NCBI GenBank assembly: GCA_013362295.1
Contig: JABFWJ010000207.1
Location: 1-16,667, forward strand
Length of the DNA stretch: 16,667 nt
Direction: 5' to 3'
From: Thermoleophilia bacterium
GTDB taxonomy: Bacteria; Actinomycetota; Thermoleophilia; Gaiellales; Gaiellaceae
The position numbers and the translations under genes are program-made. The notes beneath the pieces were generated by a model, which had not been told where the DNA came from, made no database searches, and saw only the letters and a list, made by a program, of their open reading frames with translations. Shown piece after piece: positions 8,693 to 15,174 of this stretch (position 1 is the stretch's first letter; each line of letters opens with the position of its first letter).

Positions 8693-8766
8693 ACGATCAC
8701 CCCGAACCTGCTTCGCGAAGCGAACCAGATTCGAGCCGTTCGGTTCTCAGCCGCGAACCTGAATCA
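8660..8766. repeat. Cluster of five near-palindromic 13-base repeats, consensus CGAAYCWGNTTCG
   Basis: The gap between the glycosyltransferase stop (8646) and the flavoprotein start (8794) holds five copies: CGAATCTGATTCG (8660), CGAATCAGGTTCG (8680), CGAACCTGCTTCG (8703), CGAACCAGATTCG (8721) and a degenerate CGAACCTGAATCA (8754). Start-to-start steps are 20, 23, 18 and 33 bases. Each copy is close to its own reverse complement. Copies 1 and 2 also pair as one long hairpin; copies 3 and 4 pair imperfectly around the perfect 12-base palindrome GCTTCGCGAAGC (8710-8721). It could be an operator array for a dimeric regulator, a REP-like dispersed element, or an RNA structure. It is not a CRISPR array: repeats are too short and too variable. 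Confidence 0.8.
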
Positions 8767-8768
8767 TC

Positions 8769-8774
8769 TAGAGT
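8769..8774 (+). promoter_or_regulatory. Possible -10 element before the flavoprotein gene
   Basis: TAGAGT at 8769-8774 fits TAnnnT and lies 19 bases before the ATG at 8794. The last 13-base repeat copy (8754-8766) ends two bases before it, so a protein bound there would cover the promoter spacer. No convincing -35 hexamer is seen, so this is a weak call. Confidence 0.25.
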
Positions 8775-8793
8775 CGCACCTGGCCGGCGGCGC

Positions 8794-10275
8794 ATGGAGA
8801 ACGAGATCCCCCAGACCACGCTCGTGCTCGGCGGCGGCCCGGCAGGCCTGACCGCGGGCTACCTCCTCGGGAAGGCCGGGCGCGACGTCGTCGTCTTCGA
8901 GGCCGAAAGCCAGGTCGGCGGGCTCGCGAAGACCGTCGAGCACGACGGCTACCGCTTCGATCTCGGCGGCCACCGCTTCTTCACGAAGGTGACCGAGGTC
9001 GACACGCTGTGGCACGAGATCCTCGGCGACGAGTTCCTGCGCCGGCCGCGCATGTCGCGCATCTACTGGAACAAGCGCTACCTCGACTATCCGCTCCGCG
9101 GCCCGGACGTGATCAGGAAGCTCGGCGCCCTCGAGCTCGCGCGCTGCATGGCGTCCTACCTGCGCGCCGCGGCGAAGCGCGACAAGGTCGACGACTCGCT
9201 CGAGGACTGGGTGACGAATCGGTTCGGCCGCCGGCTCTACGAGCTCTTCTTCAAGTCGTACAACGAGAAGGTCTGGGGCGTGCCGCCGTCCGAGATCCGC
9301 GCCGAGTGGGCCGCGCAGCGGATCAAGGGCCTCTCGTTCTTCTCCGCGGCGAAGGCCGCGTTCTTCGGCAACAAGGGGAACAAGGTCAAGAGCCTGATCT
9401 CCGAGTTCAATTACCCGCGCTTCGGGCCCGGCCAGATGTGGGACGCGATGACGCACGCGATCCAGGAGCAGGGCGGCGAGGTGCGCCTCGAAATGCCGGT
9501 CTCGCGGCTCGAGCTCGCGGGCGGCCGCGTCGTCGAGGTCGAGGCGGGCGGCGAGTCGTACACGCTGCCGGACGCCGTCATCTCCTCGCTGCCGCTGCGC
9601 GAGGTGGTCGAGATGGTGCGGCCGGCGCCACCGCGGGAGGTGCTCGAGGCCGCGCGCGGCCTCCGCTACCGCGACTTCCTCACCGTCGCGCTCGTCGTCG
9701 ACGGCAGGGACTTGTTCCCCGACAACTGGATCTACATCCACGAGCCCGGCGTGCGCGTCGGCCGCATCCAGAACTACCGCTCGTGGTCGCCGTGGATGGT
9801 CCCGGATCCCGACAAGGCATGTGTCGGCCTCGAATACTTCTGCTTCGCGGGCGGCGAGCTCTGGACGATGGACGACGACGCACTCGTCGCGCTCGCCGCC
9901 CGGGAGCTGGAGCAGCTCGGCCTCGCCGACCGTGCGAAGGTCGAGCGCGGGTTCGCGATCCGCGTGCCGAAGGCGTACCCGATCTACGACGCGGACTACG
10001 CCGCCCGCGTGCAGGTGATCCGCGGTTGGCTCGACGGGATCGAGAACCTCCAGCAGGTCGGACGGAACGGCCTGCACCGCTACAACAACTCGGACCATTC
10101 GATGCTCACGGCGATGCGCGCCGTCGACAATCTGATCGCCGGCGCGGACCACGACATCTGGGCGGTCAACGTCGAGAGCGTCTACCACGAGACCCATGTG
10201 CCCGATGAGCATCCGTACCGCACAGCTCCAGAGACGCCGGACACACAGGCTCTCGCTGCCTCTCCATCTGAGTAG
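8794..10275 (+). CDS. FAD-dependent amine-oxidase/protoporphyrinogen-oxidase-like flavoprotein
   Basis: The 493-residue protein has a Rossmann FAD-binding start, LVLGGGPAGLTAGYLLGKAG (GxGxxG type), followed by VVVFEAESQVGGLAKT and FDLGGHRFFTK. This is the layout of the amine-oxidase/PPO-like family, which also shares features with UDP-galactopyranose mutases. The middle part has YWNKRYLDYPLRGPDV and the aromatic-rich LYELFFKSYNEKVWGVP. The C-terminus carries GRNGLHRYNNSDHSM, which closes the FAD site. Members of this subgroup are often found in polysaccharide clusters, and here it sits between two GT39-type glycosyltransferases, so a role in sugar or polyprenyl-lipid modification is more likely than heme synthesis. 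That is inference from context; the reaction cannot be read. No signal peptide or membrane helix is seen. The ATG at 8794 is the first start in a frame with the normal N-terminus; the upstream GGCGG is a weak ribosome binding site. Confidence 0.85.
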   Translation: MENEIPQTTLVLGGGPAGLTAGYLLGKAGRDVVVFEAESQVGGLAKTVEHDGYRFDLGGHRFFTKVTEVDTLWHEILGDEFLRRPRMSRIYWNKRYLDYPLRGPDVIRKLGALELARCMASYLRAAAKRDKVDDSLEDWVTNRFGRRLYELFFKSYNEKVWGVPPSEIRAEWAAQRIKGLSFFSAAKAAFFGNKGNKVKSLISEFNYPRFGPGQMWDAMTHAIQEQGGEVRLEMPVSRLELAGGRVVEVEAGGESYTLPDAVISSLPLREVVEMVRPAPPREVLEAARGLRYRDFLTVALVVDGRDLFPDNWIYIHEPGVRVGRIQNYRSWSPWMVPDPDKACVGLEYFCFAGGELWTMDDDALVALAARELEQLGLADRAKVERGFAIRVPKAYPIYDADYAARVQVIRGWLDGIENLQQVGRNGLHRYNNSDHSMLTAMRAVDNLIAGADHDIWAVNVESVYHETHVPDEHPYRTAPETPDTQALAASPSE

Positions 10276-11917
10276 ACGGGCGCTGCTGCCGCTGACGACG
10301 GCGGCAGCGGCGGTTCTGCTCCTCTGGCTCGCGCTGCCGCTCGTGTGGTGGACGCCGCTGAACGTCGACGAGGAGCTGACGATCCGCGTCAGCGACTTCT
10401 CGTTCGCCCACATCTTCGACATCGTCTCGACGAAGCGCGGCGGCGGGCCGCTGCACTTCTGGCTCGAGCACGTCCTGCTCGGCTGGTGGCCGAGCGTGGG
10501 ATCGCTGCGCATCCCCTCGCTCGTCTTCATCTGCCTCGCCCTGCCCGCGGTCGCGCTCCTCGTCCGCCGGCTCGCCGGCGACGAGGCGTCCTCCGGCGTC
10601 GTGCTGCTGACGGCCGCGTCGCCGATCCCCGTCCTCTACGCGACGTTCGGCCGCCCGCACACGCTGCTGTTCGCGTGGCTGATGTGGGCGACCGTGCTCG
10701 CGCTGAAGGCCGCGGAAGAGGGCGACCGGCGGCTGTGGGGGGTCACGGGCGCGATCCTCGGGCTCTCGGTCTTCGTGCATCCGACGGCGCCGTTGTACGC
10801 CGGGACGGCGTTGATCGTCGCGCTCGTCTACGCGCCGCGGAGCCCGCGCGCCGTGTTGCAGCAGGCCTGGCCCGGGCTCGCCACGTTCGGCGTCACGTTC
10901 GTGCCCTACTACGTCCGCACGCTGCACGTGCTCGGCGACCGCTACGGGGTCTCGGCGAACGCCGCGCGGGGCCGAACGTTCTCGGGCCAACCGGTCTGGG
11001 AGGACGCGCGCCACTTCGTCGCGCCCGGCGCGCACGACGTCAACTCCTTCACCGTGCTGGCGGCGGTCGGGATCGTCGCGCTCCTCGTCGCACGTCGACG
11101 GCGGGTCGTCGCGGTCTGCGCGCTGACGGTGGCCGCGCCGGTCGTCTTCTTCTCCGTCGTGCCCGCATCGGGAGATTCGGCGCTCTTCTTCGACCGGTAC
11201 ATGATCCCGACGATCCCGGCCTTCCTGACGCTCGTGCTCGCCGGCATCCTCGCGATCGCGCGCTATGCGGGCCGCTGGCGCCTCGTGATCGTCGCGCTCG
11301 CGGTCGGTTGGCTCCTCGCCCAAGAGCTGCACTACACGCTGCGTCACCGCGACCACACGGAGGCGATCGCCATCGAGTCGGTGGCGAACGCCGCGGGACG
11401 GCAGCCGGCCGGGTCGGTCCTCTTCGGCTCGACCGGCACGAGCGGCGCGTTGTTCTCGTCGTTCGACTACGGGCACCCCGCGAACCTGCTCGACCGCTAT
11501 GTGGCGCTGCGGCAAGGCTCGCTGCTGCTCGTCGACGACGACTCGTGCGAGCGCGCGCTCCCGTTCCTGCGCGGGACGGCGACGCCGCGCTACGGGATCT
11601 GGCTCTTCTACGCGGCGTTCCCGGACGAGGACCGTGCCGCGGCCAGGGTCTTCGCGCGAACGAAGGCCGTCGTGGAGCGACCGGGGCCGGGCTACTTCCT
11701 GCTCCGCTCGCCGAGGAAGCTTCGACCGCAGGCGCTGATCGACCTCGGCCGCTCGTACCGGCTCGCGTGGCGGCGGGCCGTGCCGTCGAACCGGCGGGTG
11801 AACGAGCTCCTGATCGCAGATCGCGAGCTGCTGCGCGGGCACTGCGTTCCCTACGGCGATCTCGGAGATCCCGGGATCTCGCCCCACTGGCCGCCGGCCA
11901 AGACGACGCATCAGTAG
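10205..11917 (+). CDS. Second GT39-type integral membrane glycosyltransferase
   Basis: This protein of about 570 residues has the same build as the glycosyltransferase at 7099: a basic N-terminus (RRRTHR), a first helix (LLPLTTAAAAVLLLWLALPL), then WWTPLNVDEELTIRVSD with the Asp-Glu pair of the first external loop, GGGPLHFWLEHVLLG, and YATFGRPHTLLFAWLM. About ten more helices follow to residue 385, then a soluble C-terminal domain ending in Pro-rich GISPHWPPAKTTHQ. It is probably a polyprenyl-phosphate-sugar-dependent glycosyltransferase. ATGs at 10196 and 10205 are both possible; 10205 is chosen because it shortens the overlap. Either way the start lies 71-80 bases inside the flavoprotein gene, which is long for a coupled pair. 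No later ATG, GTG or TTG exists before the first helix, so the overlap seems real. Substrate unknown. Confidence 0.84.
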   Translation: MSIRTAQLQRRRTHRLSLPLHLSRRALLPLTTAAAAVLLLWLALPLVWWTPLNVDEELTIRVSDFSFAHIFDIVSTKRGGGPLHFWLEHVLLGWWPSVGSLRIPSLVFICLALPAVALLVRRLAGDEASSGVVLLTAASPIPVLYATFGRPHTLLFAWLMWATVLALKAAEEGDRRLWGVTGAILGLSVFVHPTAPLYAGTALIVALVYAPRSPRAVLQQAWPGLATFGVTFVPYYVRTLHVLGDRYGVSANAARGRTFSGQPVWEDARHFVAPGAHDVNSFTVLAAVGIVALLVARRRRVVAVCALTVAAPVVFFSVVPASGDSALFFDRYMIPTIPAFLTLVLAGILAIARYAGRWRLVIVALAVGWLLAQELHYTLRHRDHTEAIAIESVANAAGRQPAGSVLFGSTGTSGALFSSFDYGHPANLLDRYVALRQGSLLLVDDDSCERALPFLRGTATPRYGIWLFYAAFPDEDRAAARVFARTKAVVERPGPGYFLLRSPRKLRPQALIDLGRSYRLAWRRAVPSNRRVNELLIADRELLRGHCVPYGDLGDPGISPHWPPAKTTHQ

Positions 11918-11961
11918 GAAACAGGTATGAAGCGGCGAGAGTGATGTCCCCGCAACCCGTT

Positions 11962-11976
11962 CCGGGGATCCCCCGG
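11962..11976. terminator. Possible hairpin after the second glycosyltransferase
   Basis: CCGGGG (11962-11967) and CCCCGG (11971-11976) pair across ATC, a perfect 6-base GC stem in the 87-base gap before the response regulator. No T-run follows, so termination is uncertain; it might simply be a GC-rich chance palindrome. Confidence 0.25.
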
Positions 11977-12004
11977 TGGCCGTGGATTGGCGACACTTGC
12001 TCCC

Positions 12005-12361
12005 ATGAGCGGAACGGTGCTGGTGGTCGACGATCAAGACGTCGTGCGCGACGTCATCCAGTTGGCGCTGGAGAGCGCGGGCTACACGGTGCTGTCGGCG
12101 GCGTCGCCGAACGCGGCGATCGACCTCGTGCGCGGCGTCGAGTCGATCGACCTGCTCGTCACGGACGTCGTGATGCCGGAGATGGACGCGTTCGAGCTCG
12201 CGGATCGCATCGCCTGCGAGGTGCCTGGGCTGCGGATCCTCTACACCTCGGGCTACACGGACGCGGCCGCCGAGGGCCCGTTCATCCAGAAGCCGTTCAC
12301 TCCGGCGCAGCTGATCGACAAGGTCCGCGCCGTGCTCGCCGGCACCTCTTCAGAGGCTTGA
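12005..12361 (+). CDS. Stand-alone receiver-domain response regulator (CheY-like)
   Basis: The 118-residue protein is a single receiver (REC) domain with no output domain. Acidic pocket Asp9-Asp10 is seen in VLVVDDQD, phospho-acceptor Asp54 in LLVTDVVMPEMDAF, the switch Thr81 in ILYTSGYTD, and Lys96 in FIQKPF. It would take a phosphate from a histidine kinase and act through protein contact, not DNA binding. The DxxMP-YTSGY-QKPF set resembles receiver domains of hybrid histidine kinases, and the kinase fragment at the right edge of the window has the same type of domain. The glycine normally found two residues after the MPE motif (E-x-D-G) is Ala62 here. The ATG at 12005 is chosen; a TTG at 11987 would add six residues before the normal N-terminus of the fold. 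Confidence 0.92.
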   Translation: MSGTVLVVDDQDVVRDVIQLALESAGYTVLSAASPNAAIDLVRGVESIDLLVTDVVMPEMDAFELADRIACEVPGLRILYTSGYTDAAAEGPFIQKPFTPAQLIDKVRAVLAGTSSEA

Positions 12362-12551
12362 TGTGAAACGCACGCGCCCCCGTGGCTGGTGGCTCAGACG
12401 CGGCGCATCTCGCCGCGCATTTCAACGGCGGGGTCGGGCTTGAACGTAGACCCAGCTATGTCCTGCGCCCGCCCCGGGCGAGCTGCTTGGTCTGAGCCAT
12501 CCCCGCGGGCACGCAGTTCCACATCAACCCTCTGGTAGTACGCTCGGGCGC
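12362..12551. other. Noncoding gap with two small GC hairpins
   Basis: This 190-base gap between the response regulator and the GT28-type gene has no supported gene. It holds two hairpins: CGCGGCG/CGCCGCG around CATCT (12399-12417), followed by ATTTC, which is a weak terminator candidate for the regulator; and CGCCCG/CGGGCG around CCC (12466-12480). No tRNA-like fold, T-run or clear promoter was seen. Confidence 0.5.
12399..12417 (+). terminator. Weak candidate terminator hairpin after the response regulator
   Basis: A perfect 7-base stem CGCGGCG/CGCCGCG with loop CATCT starts 38 bases after the stop codon at 12361. It is followed by ATTTC and then ACGG, so the T-tract is poor. GC-rich genomes often lack T-runs, so it remains a candidate only. 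Confidence 0.3.
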
Positions 12552-13637
12552 GTGACGCGCGTCCTGATCCTGACCGCGAGCGTCGGCGAGGGGCACGACC
12601 TCCCCGCGCGCACGCTGGCCGACCAGCTTCGCTCCGAGGCGCCCGGAGTCGACGTCGTGACCGAGGACGGCCTGCGGGTGATGGGCAGGCCCTTCGTCCT
12701 CCTGAACGAGCGCGCGCCCGGTGTCGTGTTCTTTCGCTTCCGGTGGCTCTGGGACGCCGCGTTCTGGCTCTTCGTCGCGCTCGGTCCGACGCGGCGCCTC
12801 ACGCAGAGGCTCGTGCGCGGACTCGGCTCGCGCGGTGTGCTCGGGCTGATCCAGCGCGTCCAGCCGGACGTGATCGTCTCCGTCTATCCCATGACGACCG
12901 AAGTGCTCGGCGGGTTGCGTCGCAAGGGCAAGCTCGACGTCCCTGTCGTCGCGGGCATCACCGACCTCGCCGCCATGCACTACTGGGCCGCGCCCGGCGT
13001 CGACCTCCACCTGCTTACCCACCCCGAGTCGGAGGAAGAGGTGCGCCGGGTCGCCGGACGCGAGACCGACGTGCAGGCCGTGCACGGGTTGACGCGACCC
13101 GAGTTCTCGCGGCCCTGCGATCCCGCCGAGGCCCGCGCCGCGCTCTCGTTGCCGCGTGCCGGCAAGATCGTCCTCGTATCGGGCGGCGGCTGGGGCGTCG
13201 GCGATCTCGAGGGCGCGATCGAGACCGCCCTCGCGGTCGAGGACGTCGAGGTCGTCGCGTGTCTCTGCGGACGCAACGAGGACCTGCGCGCCCGGCTTGC
13301 GGAGCGCTACGCCGGGGAGCGCGTCCGGCTTGTCGGGTTCACCGAGCAGATGAGCGAATGGCTCGCCGCGGCCGATGCGCTCGTGCACTCGACCGGCGGC
13401 CTGACGGTGCTCGAGGCGTACGTCCGCGGCTGCCCGACGATCTCCTACGGCTGGGGCCGGGGCCACATTCGCGCGAACAACGCCGCATTCCGCCGCTACG
13501 GGATCGCCGAGGTCGTCGCCGGCCCGCGGGAGCTCGACCGTGCGCTGCGTGCGGCGCTGGCGTCGCGACCGGCGCCGGGGCTGGCGCTCGGCTCGCTGCC
13601 GTCGGCGGCGTCGCTCGTGCTCTCGCTCGTCGTGTGA
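12552..13637 (+). CDS. GT28-family glycosyltransferase (MGDG-synthase/UgtP-like)
   Basis: The 361-residue protein has the two-domain layout of MGDG synthases and processive diacylglycerol glucosyltransferases (GT-B fold): an N-terminal acceptor domain and a C-terminal nucleotide-sugar domain. The N-terminus VLILTASVGEGHD is the glycine-rich acceptor loop, and VPVVAGITDLAAMHYWAAPG is the usual end of the N-terminal domain. The C-terminal half starts at KIVLVSGGGWGVGDL and includes RVRLVGFTEQMSEWLAAADA and HSTGGLTVLEAYVRGCP, which hold the nucleotide-sugar binding residues. The likely reaction is sugar transfer from a UDP-sugar to a lipid such as diacylglycerol on the cytoplasmic membrane face. 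GTG at 12552 starts exactly at the normal N-terminus. The stop overlaps the next gene as GTGA, so the glycosyltransferase and the deacetylase are translationally coupled. Product unknown. Confidence 0.9.
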   Translation: MTRVLILTASVGEGHDLPARTLADQLRSEAPGVDVVTEDGLRVMGRPFVLLNERAPGVVFFRFRWLWDAAFWLFVALGPTRRLTQRLVRGLGSRGVLGLIQRVQPDVIVSVYPMTTEVLGGLRRKGKLDVPVVAGITDLAAMHYWAAPGVDLHLLTHPESEEEVRRVAGRETDVQAVHGLTRPEFSRPCDPAEARAALSLPRAGKIVLVSGGGWGVGDLEGAIETALAVEDVEVVACLCGRNEDLRARLAERYAGERVRLVGFTEQMSEWLAAADALVHSTGGLTVLEAYVRGCPTISYGWGRGHIRANNAAFRRYGIAEVVAGPRELDRALRAALASRPAPGLALGSLPSAASLVLSLVV

Positions 13638-14305
13638 GGGGGGACTGGTTCGTTCCGGCGCTCGCCGCGCACGTGCCTCGCCTCGCGGCCGCGTACGGCA
13701 TCGACTGCCGCCTCGACAGCGACGACCGAGTCGCGCTCACGTTCGACGACGGACCGCACGCCCAGGGGACGCCGGCGGTGCTCGAGGCGCTTGCCCGCGG
13801 CGGCGCGTCGGCGACGTTCTTCCTCGTTGGGGAGCAGGTGGTGCGCCTGCCGGCCCTTGCAGGCGAGATCGTCGACGCCGGGCACGAGGTTGCCGTCCAC
13901 GGCCACCGGCACACGCTGCTGCTGCGCAGGCGCGTGGCCGAGCTCGCGGACGACCTCGACCGGGCCGTCGCCGCGATCGTCGACGCGACCGGCGTCGCCC
14001 CGGCGCTCTACCGGCCGCCGTACGGCGTCTTCAGCTCGGGTGCGCTCGCCCACGTCCGCACCCGCGGCTGGCGGCCGCTCCTCTGGTCGCGCTGGGGGCG
14101 GGACTGGGAGCGGCGCGCGACGCCGCAGTCGATCGCACGCCGAGCGACGCGGAACCTCGAGCCGGGCGACGTCGTGCTGCTGCACGACTCGGATGCCTAC
14201 AGCTCGGACGATTCCTGGCGCAGGACGACCGCGGCGCTGCCGTCCGTGCTCGACGCGGTCGCCACCCTCGGTGCCTCCGCGTCACGGGTCACCCATTCCA
14301 CGTAG
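13634..14305 (+). CDS. NodB-type polysaccharide deacetylase
   Basis: The 223-residue protein is a metal-dependent carbohydrate esterase family 4 deacetylase, which removes N-acetyl (or O-acetyl) groups from sugars. The usual motifs are visible: LTFDDGPHAQ (D38-D39, catalytic base and metal Asp), VHGHRH (metal His89 and His93), YRPPYG (residues 126-131), RDW near residue 156, and VVLLHDSDAY (motif 5 His). There is no signal peptide or N-terminal anchor, so the enzyme may act in the cytoplasm on glycolipid precursors rather than outside on cell wall. The start is GTG at 13634, overlapping the glycosyltransferase stop by four bases (GTGA); the frame is open upstream but that part shadows the other gene. 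The 3' end overlaps the convergent epimerase by 109 bases. Confidence 0.9.
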   Translation: MRGDWFVPALAAHVPRLAAAYGIDCRLDSDDRVALTFDDGPHAQGTPAVLEALARGGASATFFLVGEQVVRLPALAGEIVDAGHEVAVHGHRHTLLLRRRVAELADDLDRAVAAIVDATGVAPALYRPPYGVFSSGALAHVRTRGWRPLLWSRWGRDWERRATPQSIARRATRNLEPGDVVLLHDSDAYSSDDSWRRTTAALPSVLDAVATLGASASRVTHST

Positions 14306-15174
14306 CGGCGGACTCCCTCCACGAAGGTCGTCCGCGGCTCCCAGCCCAGCTCGGCGGCTGCCCGCTCGCCGGAGATGTTCCCGCCCCGCAGGTCGCCGGG
14401 GCGGCCTTCGAGGTGCCGGATGGGGACCTCGCCCACGACGTCGCGCACCGCGCGCGCGATCGCACGCACGCTGGTGTTCTCGTGACCCACGAGGTTGTAG
14501 ACCCGGTTCGCGGCCTCCGGGACGAGCGAGGCGACGACGCCTTCGGCGAGGTCCTCGACGTAGACGAAGCGGCGCGACTGCGTCCCGTCGCCGGCGATCG
14601 TGAGCGGCTGGCCCTCGAGCGCCTTGGCGGTGAACGCCGGCACGACGGCGCTCGGGCGCGCGCGCGGCCCGTACGGGATCCCGAAGCGGAGGATCGTCCA
14701 CTCGAGGTCGTACAGCTCGCCGTACGACGCGGTGTACATCTCCCCCGCGATCTTCGTCGCGGTGTAGAAGTGCTTGGGCAGGCCGAGCGGCGTGTCCTCG
14801 TCGACCGCCTCCGGCCCGGACGCGTCGCCGTAGACCCAGATGGTGCTCGCGTAGACGAAGCGCCGGGTGCGCGCCTCGCGCGCGGCTTCCAGGAGCACGT
14901 GCGTGCCGCGTGTGTTGACGGTGTCGGTATGCGCCGGATCCTTCGCGACCTCGTCGACGTCGGCGACGGCCGCGAGGTGCACGACGACGTCGCAGCCCTC
15001 GAGCGCCGCGCGGGTCACCTCCGGGTCGCAGAGGTCTCCGAGAATCGTGTCCACCTGGTTGTGATGCGGCGACGGGACGAGGTCGAGGATGCGCGGGTCG
15101 TGGCCCGCCTCGAGCAGCTTGTCGACGACGTGCGAGCCGATGAACCCCGCACCGCCGGTGATCAGGACCTTCAT
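14197..15174 (-). CDS. NAD-dependent nucleotide-sugar epimerase/dehydratase
   Basis: The 325-residue protein is an extended short-chain dehydrogenase (GalE/RmlB-like) acting on nucleotide sugars. The NAD-binding motif is ITGGAGFIGSH (G7, G10, G13). The catalytic set is seen in VYASTIWVYG (S110-T111) and HFYTATKIAGE (Y137, K141). FVYVEDLAEGV and YNLVGHENTSVR are usual substrate-domain segments, and GDLRGGNISGERAAAELGWEP is the typical C-terminal region. The last 25 residues or so after WVTRDAEAPR go beyond the usual family end and lie over the 3' end of the deacetylase on the other strand. The ATG at 15174 overlaps the aminotransferase stop as ATGA, so the two are coupled and probably work on the same nucleotide sugar, e.g. 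making an amino sugar. Exact sugar unknown. Confidence 0.93.
   Translation of the reverse strand: MKVLITGGAGFIGSHVVDKLLEAGHDPRILDLVPSPHHNQVDTILGDLCDPEVTRAALEGCDVVVHLAAVADVDEVAKDPAHTDTVNTRGTHVLLEAAREARTRRFVYASTIWVYGDASGPEAVDEDTPLGLPKHFYTATKIAGEMYTASYGELYDLEWTILRFGIPYGPRARPSAVVPAFTAKALEGQPLTIAGDGTQSRRFVYVEDLAEGVVASLVPEAANRVYNLVGHENTSVRAIARAVRDVVGEVPIRHLEGRPGDLRGGNISGERAAAELGWEPRTTFVEGVRRYVEWVTRDAEAPRVATASSTDGSAAVVLRQESSEL

Noticed and set aside
8660..8766. CRISPR array
   Set aside because: Repeats are 13 bases, variable and irregularly spaced with gaps of 5-20 bases; no cas genes are present.
8764..12037. Long minus-strand frames (8764-10530 and 10166-12037)
   Set aside because: Both lie opposite the flavoprotein and second glycosyltransferase, and have the Arg/Asp/Glu-rich composition of antisense shadows.
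12362..12551. Small RNA or tRNA gene in the gap
   Set aside because: No cloverleaf, anticodon arm or terminator with T-run could be found; only two short GC hairpins.
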